Of a stretch of DNA of 64,000 bases, positions 25,854-34,858 are shown piece after piece. Both the position numbers and the translations under genes were made by a program. This DNA comes from JAFNAG01 sp041501225 (GTDB lineage: Bacteria; Acidobacteriota; UBA6911). The stretch is from assembly GCA_041501225.1 (NCBI GenBank), contig JBGQNR010000008.1:1-64000 (forward strand). The letters run 5' to 3'. Below the pieces are notes generated by a model. It did no database searches. It had not been told where the DNA came from and worked only from the letters and a program-made list of their open reading frames with translations. How positions within the stretch are numbered: position 1 is the stretch's first letter; every line of letters begins with the position of its first letter.

Positions 25854-26642
25854 ATGTTACGAGCCTTATATACGGCTGCGAGCGGCATGGAAGCGCAACA
25901 ACTCAATATCGACACCATTGCGCATAACCTTGCCAACGTCAATACCGGCGGCTTCAAGCAGCGCCGGACCCAGTTCCAGGACCTGCTGTACCAGGATGTC
26001 CGCATCGCGGGAACGTCGAACACTGCCAGCACCGAGGTCCCGGTGGGCCTTCAGATCGGGCTCGGCACCAAACCGGTCGCCACAGAGATGATTTTCACCC
26101 AGGGAGACTTCGCGGCAACCGCCAGCCCTCTCGATATGGTGATCGAAGGTCAGGGATTTTTCCAGGTGCGCATGGCGAATGGCCAGATGGCGTACACGCG
26201 CAACGGCAATTTCCACATGAATCGCGAAGGCGCGCTCGTCACCTCGGACGGTGACCTGCTCGACCCTCAGATCACGATCCCGCAGGACCAGGTCGGCATT
26301 GCGATTGGGAAGGATGGCACGGTTTCCGTCAGCCAGGCCGGCCAGACGCAAGCGCAGCAGGTGGGCAAGGTCGAAATCGCCATGTTCCAGAACCCCGCCG
26401 GGCTCCAGGCCGTCGGCAAAAACCTGTTTACCCCGACCCAAGGATCCGGCGATCCCATTACGGGCACGCCGGGCGAGAATGGTCTGGGAACCCTGTTATC
26501 CGGCTTCCTTGAGCAATCCAATGTCAGTGTTGTGGAAGAAATGGTCAACATGATCGTAAGCCAGCGTGCCTACGAGGCGAATTCAAAGGTCATCCGTACG
26601 GCGGATGAGATGTTTTCTCAGGCCAATAATGTCGTCCGATAG
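25854..26642 (+). CDS. flgG: flagellar distal rod protein FlgG
   Basis: FlgG forms the distal rod, about 26 subunits. The 262 residues are the standard length and contain AHNLANVNTGGFKQRRTQFQ, YQDVR, IEGQGFFQVRMANGQMAYTR, and the C-terminal SNVSVVEEMVNMIVSQRAYE. The residue GGFKQRRTQFQDLLYQ segment distinguishes FlgG from FlgF and FlgE. Confidence 0.97.
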   Translation: MLRALYTAASGMEAQQLNIDTIAHNLANVNTGGFKQRRTQFQDLLYQDVRIAGTSNTASTEVPVGLQIGLGTKPVATEMIFTQGDFAATASPLDMVIEGQGFFQVRMANGQMAYTRNGNFHMNREGALVTSDGDLLDPQITIPQDQVGIAIGKDGTVSVSQAGQTQAQQVGKVEIAMFQNPAGLQAVGKNLFTPTQGSGDPITGTPGENGLGTLLSGFLEQSNVSVVEEMVNMIVSQRAYEANSKVIRTADEMFSQANNVVR

Positions 26643-26857
26643 AAACTAGAACCATGCAAGCTCCGAACTCTCTCCTCAGACCACGCACTGCCTGCCATGC
26701 AACCCGACCGCAGGTCTGGACTGCGTCTGGCGAGAGCCTTGTCCGGAGGGAGGGTCGCCTCAAAACTCTTTTCCCATCGGGCCCGGAAGGCCTGTCGAGC
26801 ACAACTCGACGGTCTCCAGCCCGTCCCTTGCTGCCCAAAATAACTTCCTGCCATCGA

Positions 26858-27844
26858 GTGGTCGAGGGGAGAGTTCGAAGCTTGCTGGTTGCTGTGACCG
26901 CGATGATTGCGGTCCTCATTTGCTTTCGCATGTCCGCGGCCGAGGTCGCCTCGGCCTCCTGCTTGGTGCGCTTGCGCCCGCAGGCTTCGGTCAAAAGCGC
27001 CACCCTCATCCTGGCAGACATTGCCGATGTAAGCGGGGATGATGAAGCACTCGTGGCGCGGTTGGCCCAAACGCCACTAGGCTCGATTACTGATGTGCTT
27101 CTGCTGAGCCGAGCAGAAGTTGCTGCCCTCATTCGGAGTGCCAACGCGAACTCTGTGGAGGTGGTTCTGACCGGAGCCGATTTCACACGAGTTACGCTGG
27201 CTACCCGGACGCCGGCAGCCGCCGAGATTGCCGCCGTTTTGAAGTCGCACCTGGCTTTGGTTACTCAGTGGCGGCAAGATGAAATTGAAATCCACTCGAT
27301 CGACAACCTGAAGGCCATCGAGCTCCCGGAAGGCGATGTTCAGCTGCGTGTTGTCAGCCGTGGCGCTCCATCGAATTTCAGGAGCATGCTGCTGTCCGTG
27401 GAAGCGATCCTGGATAGGAAGCCGCTGCGCACCTTCTGGGTCAAGGCGGACGTACATGTAAGAGCTCAAGTGGCCCAGGTCGCGAAACCGGTGGCTTTTC
27501 ACAGTGTGCTTAAAGCCGATGATCTTAGAGAGAAGGTATGCGACATTGAGGATCCGCGCACTGAATACTTCCGCACTTCGGCTGAAGCCATCGGCAAGGT
27601 ATCCAGGCGTGCGCTCGCGCCGGGAGACCTTCTCAGCCGGAATGGGGTGGAGGATGCCGGCCTCGTCCGCAGTGGAGAAACCGTCCGACTTACCGTGGAG
27701 AGTGGCAGCTTGCGCATGACCGTGCTCGCGCGCGCCCTCCAGAACGGGAAGCTGGGAGACCCGATCAAGGTCAGAAACATGGATTCCGATCGCGTGATCT
27801 CGGCGGTAGTGACAGGCCGTGGAGAAGTACGGGTCGCAAATTAG
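26858..27844 (+). CDS. flgA: P-ring assembly chaperone FlgA
   Basis: FlgA is a periplasmic chaperone that helps FlgI build the P-ring. The C-terminal half has the SAF/FlgA fold: VLKADDLREKVCDIEDPR, GKVSRRALAPGDLLSRN and VESGSLRMTVLARALQNGKL. The start is uncertain. An ATG at 26654 would add about 68 residues with no ribosome-binding site, placing the signal peptide internally. The GTG at 26858 gives a normal signal peptide (VRSLLVAVTAMIAVLICF) with two arginines before it. TTG at 26882 is another possibility. Confidence 0.88.
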   Translation: MVEGRVRSLLVAVTAMIAVLICFRMSAAEVASASCLVRLRPQASVKSATLILADIADVSGDDEALVARLAQTPLGSITDVLLLSRAEVAALIRSANANSVEVVLTGADFTRVTLATRTPAAAEIAAVLKSHLALVTQWRQDEIEIHSIDNLKAIELPEGDVQLRVVSRGAPSNFRSMLLSVEAILDRKPLRTFWVKADVHVRAQVAQVAKPVAFHSVLKADDLREKVCDIEDPRTEYFRTSAEAIGKVSRRALAPGDLLSRNGVEDAGLVRSGETVRLTVESGSLRMTVLARALQNGKLGDPIKVRNMDSDRVISAVVTGRGEVRVAN

Positions 27845-27853
27845 GGGGTGGAG

Positions 27854-28561
27854 ATGCGCCGCGACAACAAAAGACAGTGGTATGGACTGGCACAGGTTTT
27901 GCTCCTGGGCATCCTGATGCCCGGGTGTGGGCCGAAGCATGTGTCGGTAACGGCAGCCAACAGCCTGAGCAGCTACCTGGCGGATGCCAACACCCAGGCC
28001 GTTGGCCAGCAGACGAGCGAGGGTTCCTTGTGGGTAGGGCAGGGGACGAATACCAATCTGATTCGCGACTTCAAGGCGCGACAGGTGAACGATGTTGTGA
28101 CCATCGTGGTCTCCGAAACAACGCAGGCCAACTCGGCAGCGGACACCACCAGCAGTAAGGACAGCGCCACCAAAGCAGCTGCGGCTAATTTGTTTGGCGC
28201 CGAAAAGCTGATCAAAGAAATCCCCAGCGCCGTCGACCTCAAATCCAGCGGCTCCTACAAAGGCAGCGGGGCGACATCGCGTGCCAGCACGCTCAGCACT
28301 ACGGTCACCGCGCGCGTCAAGGCGGTTTTGCCTAACGGCTATCTCATGATCGAAGGTGTGCGCGAACTGCGTCTGAACAATGAGAATCAGACTATTTTTC
28401 TTACCGGGATTGTCCGGCCCGAGGACATCAGCGCCAAAAACCTTGTCCCGTCAGGGGCAATTGCCCAGATGGAAGTGCGCGTACAGGGCCGCGGAGTAGT
28501 CAGCCAGCCACAGAAGCCGGGCCTGTTGTATCGAATATTGAACGGTATTCTGCCATTCTAG
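27854..28561 (+). CDS. flgH: flagellar L-ring lipoprotein FlgH
   Basis: FlgH forms the L-ring in the outer membrane. The 235 residues begin with a lipoprotein signal ending LMPGC (Cys at about 24), then the FlgH domain with SLWVGQGTNTNLIRDFKARQ and VTIVVSETTQANSAADT, and end with GLLYRILNGILPF. Its presence with FlgI shows a diderm envelope. The ATG at 27854 follows GGGGGTGGAG, better than the in-frame GTG at 27848. Confidence 0.96.
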   Translation: MRRDNKRQWYGLAQVLLLGILMPGCGPKHVSVTAANSLSSYLADANTQAVGQQTSEGSLWVGQGTNTNLIRDFKARQVNDVVTIVVSETTQANSAADTTSSKDSATKAAAANLFGAEKLIKEIPSAVDLKSSGSYKGSGATSRASTLSTTVTARVKAVLPNGYLMIEGVRELRLNNENQTIFLTGIVRPEDISAKNLVPSGAIAQMEVRVQGRGVVSQPQKPGLLYRILNGILPF

Positions 28562-28573
28562 GGCGAGGGAGCC

Positions 28574-29683
28574 ATGAAGCGTTTCTGTTGGACCGGTTTT
28601 CTTTTGATGTCCCTGTTGGCGCCGTCGATGCTCGCCTATGCGCAAACTGCCAGCCGCATCAAGGATATCGCAGCGTTTGAAGGCATACGTGACAACCAGT
28701 TGTCGGGTCTCGGCCTGGTTGTCGGCCTCAACGGTACCGGGGACCGGCGCCAGACCGTTTTCTCCACTCAGATGCTGACGAACATGCTCGAGCGCAGCGG
28801 CATTACCGTTTCCCCCGACCAGATGCGCGTCAAGAATATTGCTGCCGTCATGGTGACGGCCATCCTGCCTCCATTCGCGCGTACAGGAAGTCGCATCGAT
28901 GTCACGGTCAGTTCCATCGGTGATGCGGAGAATATTCAGGGGGGCGTGTTGATCATGACGCCGCTCACAGCGGCCAACCGCGAGATCTATGTCACGGCCC
29001 AGGGGCAGATAGCCCTGGGCGGCTTCAGCGCCAGTGGCGGGGCAAGCCGCGTGCAGAACGGTCATCCCACGGTGGGGAGGATCCCCAGCGGCGGGCTGGT
29101 TGAAAAGGAGGTGCCGGTCGATCTCTCCGGCAAGACGCAGCTGACCCTGGTGCTGAACAACAGTGATCTCACCAGCGCCAGCCGCGCCGCCCATGCGGTC
29201 AATGACTCCGTCGGCAAAACGGTGGCGGCTGCCTTGGACGGCCGTACCATCTCCATCAAGGTCCCCGAGGAGTACGCCGGCCGGGTTGTCGAGTACATGG
29301 CACTGGTAGAAAATGCCAAAATGGATGTCGACGCCGCTGCCCGCGTGGAAATCAACGAGAAGACAGGCACGATCGTGCTCGGCAAAGATGTGAAGATTTC
29401 CTCGGTCTCGATCATTCACGGCAACCTTTCGCTCCAGGTGGGCACCATTTTGGACGTCTCTCAGCCCACGCCGTTCTCGAGTGGGAAAACGGTAGTCACT
29501 CCACAGACCACGGTCACGGCCCAGGAAGATAAGGGCAAGGCGGTGACGCTGCGCGATGGCGCAAGTGTCGAAGAAGTCGTGCATGCTCTGAATTCGATCG
29601 GTGCCACACCGCGGGACGTTATCGCGATCCTTCAGGCAATCAAGGCTGCGGGAGCATTGCACGCTGAGTTGGAGATCATCTGA
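28574..29683 (+). CDS. flgI: flagellar P-ring protein FlgI
   Basis: FlgI forms the periplasmic bushing around the rod. The 369 residues start with a signal peptide (to about residue 24), then SRIKDIAAFEGIRDNQLSGL and GLVVGLNGTGDRRQ, the strongest family motifs, and end with INSIGATPRDVIAILQAIKA. The stop overlaps the start of flgJ (TGATG). Confidence 0.97.
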   Translation: MKRFCWTGFLLMSLLAPSMLAYAQTASRIKDIAAFEGIRDNQLSGLGLVVGLNGTGDRRQTVFSTQMLTNMLERSGITVSPDQMRVKNIAAVMVTAILPPFARTGSRIDVTVSSIGDAENIQGGVLIMTPLTAANREIYVTAQGQIALGGFSASGGASRVQNGHPTVGRIPSGGLVEKEVPVDLSGKTQLTLVLNNSDLTSASRAAHAVNDSVGKTVAAALDGRTISIKVPEEYAGRVVEYMALVENAKMDVDAAARVEINEKTGTIVLGKDVKISSVSIIHGNLSLQVGTILDVSQPTPFSSGKTVVTPQTTVTAQEDKGKAVTLRDGASVEEVVHALNSIGATPRDVIAILQAIKAAGALHAELEII

Positions 29684-30495
29684 TGCAGGACGCACTGGCT
29701 GCCCGTTTGTTGAACCATTCCGGGATGGAGGCTCTCAACCGCCAGACCGTTCAAGCCCTGCAGAAGGGGAACGGAACCGCCGCCGGCGACAGTCCAGAAG
29801 CCTTGCGTGCCGTTGCCAAAGAATTCGAATCTCTGTTCTTGAACCATATGTTGAGTGTGATGCGCCAGACGATTGACGACTCAGGCCTGACGGAAAAAGG
29901 ACCGGGAGAGGGTATTTACACCGAGTTGTTCGATCAGGAGGTAGCCCGAAGCCTGGCAGGGAGAGGAGCTTTGGGTATTTCGGATCTGTTGGTCCGAAAA
30001 CTCTCCGACCAGGTTGCCCCTGCAGAGTCTGAGGCCGGCCAAGGGGTCGTTTCGAAACAGCCTGCCCCGCGCGAACCGGGGGCCCAGGCGGGAGAGGCGG
30101 AGGAAGTCCCTGATTTTCGCATGCCGGTACAGGCGCGTGTCTCTTCGACTTATGGCGTCCGAAAAGACCCTTTTACTCATGAGATGCGCATGCACCGGGG
30201 AGTGGACATCGCGGCGCCTGCGGGGATGGAGGTGCACGCCGCCTGTGCGGGTGTGGTGGTCTCGTCCGGGTACGAAAAGGGGTATGGCAATACCGTGGTG
30301 GTGCAGCATCCGGGTGGATTCGAAACCAGGTATGCCCACCTTAATACCCTGAAAGTGAATGTGGGGGATCAGGTCCAGGCAAGCGGGGTCCTGGGCACGG
30401 TCGGGAGCACCGGCCATTCGACCGGTCCGCACCTGCATTTCGAGGTGATCCGCAACGGGAACCAGATGGATCCCGAAGCGCTGCTGCCCCATTGA
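29683..30495 (+). CDS. flgJ: FlgJ-type rod-binding protein fused to an M23 peptidase domain
   Basis: The N-terminal half (about 40-105) is the FlgJ rod-binding region: AVAKEFESLFLNHMLSVMRQ, then GPGEGIYTELFDQEVARSLA. Classical FlgJ continues with a glucosaminidase domain. Here, after an Ala/Glu/Pro linker, the C-terminal half (about 145-270) is an M23/LytM zinc endopeptidase with MHRGVDIAAPAGMEVHA near 169-185, and GPHLHFEVIRNGNQ near 247. The metal residues H170, D174 and the HxH at about 249-251 are present. It likely opens peptidoglycan for rod passage by cutting peptide cross-links rather than glycan. Confidence 0.92.
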   Translation: MQDALAARLLNHSGMEALNRQTVQALQKGNGTAAGDSPEALRAVAKEFESLFLNHMLSVMRQTIDDSGLTEKGPGEGIYTELFDQEVARSLAGRGALGISDLLVRKLSDQVAPAESEAGQGVVSKQPAPREPGAQAGEAEEVPDFRMPVQARVSSTYGVRKDPFTHEMRMHRGVDIAAPAGMEVHAACAGVVVSSGYEKGYGNTVVVQHPGGFETRYAHLNTLKVNVGDQVQASGVLGTVGSTGHSTGPHLHFEVIRNGNQMDPEALLPH

Positions 30496-30549
30496 GGGCC
30501 GCTGTTAATCCGGCTGGAGTTGTGTTTCGAGGGTGCAATCAGGAAGCCC

Positions 30550-30577
30550 TAAAGTGTTATATTCAAGAGGACGATAT
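30550..30577 (+). promoter_or_regulatory. sigma-28-type promoter for flgM-flgN-flgK-flgL
   Basis: TAAA, sixteen bases, GACGATAT, 34 bases before the flgM ATG. The same TAAx-N16-xxCGATAx form occurs before flaG, fliC and flbD in this window, supporting one sigma-28 consensus with one base more spacing than the enteric N15. Confidence 0.65.
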
Positions 30578-30610
30578 AGCGCTCGAGAAGAGTACACTCT
30601 TGAGGAAACT

Positions 30611-30925
30611 ATGGAAATCAATGGCAAATCCCCCCTGATCGACCTGAGCACGAGAGCGATGAGACTCGAGGTTCAGGAACAGCAGGCGCAGCGCCTTCAG
30701 AAGGCTGATCGCACCCCGGTCACTGCCGATCCGGACCGTGCTGAATTCTCGGTCCGCAGTCGCGAAATCCAGAACATTAATGATTTGATTCAATCTACCC
30801 CGGATGTACGGGAAGGTGTGGTTGAACGGGTTCGGCGCTCGATTGAAAACGGAACCTATAACGTCAGGGCCGAACAAATAGCTGAAAAAATCTTAGGCGG
30901 TAATCTCTTGGACCAGATTTTCTGA
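30611..30925 (+). CDS. flgM: anti-sigma-28 factor FlgM
   Basis: FlgM holds FliA inactive until hook completion allows FlgM export. The 104 residues have the expected disordered N-terminus and the FliA-binding C-terminus (FSVRSREIQNINDLIQSTPD, then REGVVERVRRSIENGTYNVR and AEQIAEKIL). The ATG at 30611 follows GAGGAAAC. An upstream in-frame ATG at 30533 would place the promoter inside the coding region. Confidence 0.92.
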   Translation: MEINGKSPLIDLSTRAMRLEVQEQQAQRLQKADRTPVTADPDRAEFSVRSREIQNINDLIQSTPDVREGVVERVRRSIENGTYNVRAEQIAEKILGGNLLDQIF

Positions 30926-30947
30926 ATTGCCGCTCCTGGAGGCCATC

Positions 30948-31148
30948 ATGGCCGACAACCTGGGACGAGTCAATCCGGTCTCGCGGCATTTTCTTGATCG
31001 CGGCGGGCGGGAAGAGCCGTACCAAGGTCGGCACTCCAAGAAGCACCCAGGGCCTCGCCAAGATAGTCCCAGCGCAGATCCGGACGATTTTGCGGAAGAT
31101 GGGACAGGAGAAACTGCCGCCAAGAATCACATCGACCTGAGGATTTGA
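30948..31148 (+). CDS. small unknown protein between flgM and flgN
   Basis: A 66-residue hydrophilic protein with many charged residues, Gly and Pro, and no recognisable domain. The ATG at 30948 follows GGAGG at 7 bases, and its stop lies 3 bases before the flgN start, the same tight packing as real genes here. The sequence ends KNHIDLRI. It is probably expressed with flgM and flgN, but I do not recognise it. Short length leaves room for chance. Confidence 0.5.
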   Translation: MADNLGRVNPVSRHFLDRGGREEPYQGRHSKKHPGPRQDSPSADPDDFAEDGTGETAAKNHIDLRI

Positions 31149-31151
31149 GCG

Positions 31152-31643
31152 ATGGACGAGCAGGTTGCCGCGTTGATGAATATAGTACGGGAAGAGATCG
31201 CTCTCTACCGCGATCTCATTGAACATGCGCGGAAGAAGACCGCGCTGCTGGTACGCGGCCCCCTCGAAGCGATCCTGGAGAGCAACAAAATCGACGAAAC
31301 CTTTAACGTCAAACTGCGCATGTTGGAGCAGGAGGTGGCGCGGCTTTGTCAGCAACTATGCTCGGGTCTCCAAATCACTCGTGAAGAGTTTACTCTTTTG
31401 AAACTAGCCGAAGGTGTTGAACAATCCGTGGCCAAGGAAATCAGGTCCCAGTCTCTGCTCTTCAGAAATCTTGTGGAGCAGCTGAAAGGGATCAACCAGC
31501 GGAACCGGAAACTGGTGGAAAGCTCCTTGCACTATTCTCGCGGCATACTCGACTTTATCGCCAACGGCACCAGCTCCTATCAGAGCAACGGAATGTTCAG
31601 GCCCTATTCCGCCGCCCACAACACCATTTCCAGCAAGGCGTAG
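31152..31643 (+). CDS. flgN: FlgN-type export chaperone for FlgK/FlgL
   Basis: FlgN binds the hook-filament junction proteins FlgK and FlgL before export. The 163 residues are helical, with a weakly conserved FlgN_like region: EQVAALMNIVREEIALYRDL, and a C-terminal helix IKGINQRNRKLVESSLHYSR (central L written as in the gene: LKGINQRNRKLVESS). Position directly before flgK and length support the call; sequence conservation in this family is low. Confidence 0.85.
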   Translation: MDEQVAALMNIVREEIALYRDLIEHARKKTALLVRGPLEAILESNKIDETFNVKLRMLEQEVARLCQQLCSGLQITREEFTLLKLAEGVEQSVAKEIRSQSLLFRNLVEQLKGINQRNRKLVESSLHYSRGILDFIANGTSSYQSNGMFRPYSAAHNTISSKA

Positions 31644-31740
31644 CAGAAGGGTTTCAAGAGGGTGAAAGGGTTCCTCTGCCGGTCAGAGGCTGCGATCACC
31701 GTCGGGCGGGTCCATGCAGGGACCGCCAGAGATATTCATT

Positions 31741-33138
31741 ATGTCCTCACTTTTTGCCAGCCTGAACGTGGCACGCCAGGCACTCCAGGCCCAGCAATTC
31801 GGTCTCGACGTCACGCAGAACAACATCTCGAACGTCAACACGCCGGGCTATGCACGCCAACGCGTCAATTTTGTTCCCGGCGACTCGGTGTTTCAGAATA
31901 ACTATGCGGTAGGCATGGGTGTTCGCCTCGGATCCGTCGAGTCCTTCCGATCAGGTCTGATGGACCGTCGTGTCAACGACGAACTTCAGGCGAAAGGGGA
32001 GTTCGACGCGTCCTCTGCAGTTTTGCAGCAGGTGGAAGCGCTCTTCAACGAGAGCGGAGGGTTGGGCCTCCAGACAGCCGTGAATGACTTCTTCAACAGC
32101 TTCAGCGCGCTGGCAGCGACGCCGGAAGACATCTCGCTGCGTGAACAGGTGCTTGCGCGCGGCCAGGAGTTGGGCACTCGGTTTAATCAAGCCTACCAAA
32201 AGCTTCAGGCCATTCAGAGCCAGCAGAACGGAGCAGTTGCCGAGACCGTGGGCGAGATCAATACGACCGCTGCCGCGATCGCCAAGCTCAATGTCGAGAT
32301 CCAGGCGGCGAGAGGCGCCAACACCAACGAGACGACCTTGGTCGATCAGAGGCAGGAAATGCTGGACAAGTTGGCGGGACTCACAGACATTTCCTATTTT
32401 GAAACAGACTCCGGCAATGTTACGGTCATGTCTCCTCAAGGGGCTCTGCTGGTGACTGGCGATGTTTCCTATTCCTGGAGCGCCAGCAATGGACCTTCCG
32501 GAACAATGCTCGGCGTCTATGCGGGCGGCGTGGACATAACATCCAGGATCCAGTCCGGCAAACTCGGGGGTATGCTCAAAGCCCGGGATACCAACATCAG
32601 CGGATACCTGTCTGCGCTCGATGACATGGCGGCAGGGTTCATTTCCCGCGTGAATTTGCAGCATGCGGCGGGCTCTGACCTGGACGGGGCTGCCGGGGGC
32701 GACTTTTTCAATGTGTTTGTTCCCCTCGTTCCGGGCACAACTACCGGGGCCGCGCGCGCGATTGGAGTAGCTATTTCGGATCCCCGCAAGATTGCCGCTG
32801 CAGCCGTCGGGAGCGGGCAGGGGTCCAATGCCAACGCGCAAGCGTTGGCTAAGCTCCAGGAAGATCCGTTTCTGCCCGGCGGCGCGACCGCGAGCCAGTT
32901 CTATTCCAATCTGGTCTTCAGGATCGGACTCGATACCAAGACGGCCGTCGACGGCCTCGGGGTGCAGAAGCAGTTGCTGACCCAGCTGCAAAACCAGCGC
33001 GACTCCGTTTCCGGCGTAAGCCTGGATGACGAGGCCGTCAGCATGATGCAATATCAGAAAGCATATGCGGCGAACGCCCGCTTCATCACTGTCATCAGTG
33101 AGCTGACGGATATTTTAGTCAAGATCCTCGGAGGATAA
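31741..33138 (+). CDS. flgK: flagellar hook-associated protein 1 FlgK
   Basis: FlgK is the first hook-filament junction protein. The 465 residues open with SLFASLNVARQALQAQQFGL and the axial motif NNISNVNTPGYARQRV, followed by the FlgK helical core (ALFNESGGLGLQTAVNDFFN) and the C-terminal FLG_bbr_C end (VSGVSLDDEAVSMMQYQKAY, ELTDILVKILGG). ATG at 31741 places the axial motif at the usual distance; an in-frame ATG at 31714 lacks a ribosome-binding site. Confidence 0.96.
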   Translation: MSSLFASLNVARQALQAQQFGLDVTQNNISNVNTPGYARQRVNFVPGDSVFQNNYAVGMGVRLGSVESFRSGLMDRRVNDELQAKGEFDASSAVLQQVEALFNESGGLGLQTAVNDFFNSFSALAATPEDISLREQVLARGQELGTRFNQAYQKLQAIQSQQNGAVAETVGEINTTAAAIAKLNVEIQAARGANTNETTLVDQRQEMLDKLAGLTDISYFETDSGNVTVMSPQGALLVTGDVSYSWSASNGPSGTMLGVYAGGVDITSRIQSGKLGGMLKARDTNISGYLSALDDMAAGFISRVNLQHAAGSDLDGAAGGDFFNVFVPLVPGTTTGAARAIGVAISDPRKIAAAAVGSGQGSNANAQALAKLQEDPFLPGGATASQFYSNLVFRIGLDTKTAVDGLGVQKQLLTQLQNQRDSVSGVSLDDEAVSMMQYQKAYAANARFITVISELTDILVKILGG

Positions 33139-33140
33139 TC

Positions 33141-34016
33141 ATGCGTATTACCGATGCCATCAGCAGCCGGAACATCCTTCAAAATGTAGCCATGCTCAAC
33201 GAAAGGCTGGAGCGCGCGAGCGAACAGGCTTCCTCCGGGAAAAAGCTTTTGCAGTTGCATGATTCGCCCTCTGCCAGCGCCGAGATGGTGCAGCTCGGCC
33301 AGCAGCTGGCTCAGATCGACCAGTACCAGACCAGCGCCGAGACCGGCGGATTTTTTCTCAATGTCACCGATTCGACCCTGAATTCGGTCTATAATCTGGT
33401 AACGTCGGTGTACACCCGGGGCAGCGCCGCGGCCAACAGCTCCAACGATGCGGGGACCCTTGCCTCACTGGCAAGCGAGATCCAATCCCAAAGAGACCAG
33501 ATATTTTCGCTGGCCAACGCCCAGGTCAGGGGACGTTACATCTTTGCCGGCGCAAACGTCACTGCGCCTGCTTATACCATCGCCGGCAATACCGTAACGT
33601 ACCAGGGCGATGCGGAAGTGAATAAGCTCGACATCGGCAGCGGTCTCCAGGTACAGGAAAACGTCCCGGGCTCCTCGGTCTTTGACCCGGTCTTCGCCAG
33701 TGTCACGGCGCTGCTGACCGCGGTGCAAGGCGGCGACCAGAATGCGATCAAATCGGCTCTCGGCCAATTCTCAGGCGCCCTCAGCACACTGAATCAGGTT
33801 CGAGCCCGTCTGGGCGTGGATCTGGGGAAACTGCAAGAGGCCGTCACCACGCGTCAAGATCTGCAATCCAACATTAAGGCGCGCCAAGCCACGATCAGCG
33901 ACGCCGACCTGGCTGAGGCGATCGCAGACATCAACCGGACTCAGACTGCGCTGCAGGCGACAATGAACATCGGTGCGCTTCTGGGCCGAAAAAGCCTGAT
34001 GGATTATCTCGGCTGA
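33141..34016 (+). CDS. flgL: flagellar hook-associated protein 3 FlgL
   Basis: FlgL is the second junction protein, flagellin-like at both ends. The 291 residues begin MRITDAISSRNILQNVAMLN, then ERASEQASSGKKLLQLHDSP, and end ADLAEAIADINRTQTALQAT and NIGALLGRKSLMDYLG. The start is 2 bases after flgK. It closes the large + strand flagellar block. Confidence 0.96.
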   Translation: MRITDAISSRNILQNVAMLNERLERASEQASSGKKLLQLHDSPSASAEMVQLGQQLAQIDQYQTSAETGGFFLNVTDSTLNSVYNLVTSVYTRGSAAANSSNDAGTLASLASEIQSQRDQIFSLANAQVRGRYIFAGANVTAPAYTIAGNTVTYQGDAEVNKLDIGSGLQVQENVPGSSVFDPVFASVTALLTAVQGGDQNAIKSALGQFSGALSTLNQVRARLGVDLGKLQEAVTTRQDLQSNIKARQATISDADLAEAIADINRTQTALQATMNIGALLGRKSLMDYLG

Positions 34017-34336
34017 TCATGCGGCATCACTTGCCGACGCGGTTGGATGAATCCAAGATCTGGGCGCACAATGCGATGCTGATTCCGCATGTCTTGCAGC
34101 TTCTCATCCGCTGCTGCGGATTATTTCGGCAGCAAGCACTTTACGAAATTGTTTTTCATTGAATGCAAAGAGGAATGAACCGCGGCCGGTTTCCAGCGGC
34201 AAATAACCCATGGCTGGGCTCTTGTGTGGCGTTTCCGGCGTGGAACGGCCATAAAAAAAATAGACAGAATCTTTAGACGGCATGTAGAATAAATCCGTTA
34301 GATGGGTTTCGGATTGCGTTCTGCTCAGGTTTATTC
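34017..34336 (+). other. 320-base gap between flgL and fliW
   Basis: No coding sequence is seen. A possible housekeeping promoter lies at 34261-34290. A CCGCGGCCGG run at about 34178-34187 has no clear partner. Nothing else stands out. Confidence 0.5.
34261..34290 (+). promoter_or_regulatory. possible housekeeping promoter for fliW-csrA
   Basis: TAGACA, 18 bases, TAGAAT matches -35/-10 elements at five of six positions each, about 50 bases before fliW. It sits in an A-rich stretch, which raises the chance of accidental match. Confidence 0.35.
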
Positions 34337-34798
34337 ATGAATGAAACCAGGTCCATAACCATACGAACAATCAACTTCGGCGAAATCGAAGTTCCCGAAG
34401 AAAAGATTCTCCACTTTGACGAGGGGATTCCGGGTTTTCCTCATATTCGCCAGTTTGCGATGCTGGAATTTGAGAATCTCAGGCCTTTTAGCTATCTGCA
34501 ATCGCTGGCAGATCCTCCGATCGCACTCCTGGTGGTCAATCCTTTTTTGTTTCAACCCTCGTATCAATTTGAGCTCGGGGAGACGGACGCCGGCAGCCTT
34601 CAGGCCAAAAAACTCGATGACGTATCCGTTTTCGTTGTCGCCACCATTCCTGAAAACTCATCGGAGGCCACAATAAATTTGATGGCTCCCGTTCTGATCA
34701 ACGAGAAGAATCGACGCGGCAGGCAGGTTATTCTCCTTGACAGCCAATATTCCGTGCGTCATCCGTTGTTCGCTGCGAACACTAACGGTGTCGGATGA
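34337..34798 (+). CDS. fliW: flagellar assembly factor FliW
   Basis: FliW binds CsrA allosterically and also binds flagellin, coupling flagellin translation to its secretion. The 153 residues show the family text INFGEIEVPEEKILHFDEGI, PGFPHIRQFAMLEFENLRPF, QSLADPPIALLVVNPFLFQP and the ending LLDSQYSVRHPLF. It precedes csrA by 60 bases, the common arrangement. The target flagellin gene in this window has CsrA-type hairpins in its leader. Confidence 0.96.
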   Translation: MNETRSITIRTINFGEIEVPEEKILHFDEGIPGFPHIRQFAMLEFENLRPFSYLQSLADPPIALLVVNPFLFQPSYQFELGETDAGSLQAKKLDDVSVFVVATIPENSSEATINLMAPVLINEKNRRGRQVILLDSQYSVRHPLFAANTNGVG

Positions 34799-34858
34799 GC
34801 GCATGGCATGACTGAGCGCGCGCAGACAGACGCAGGCACTTTTTGATCGGAGCGCAGT

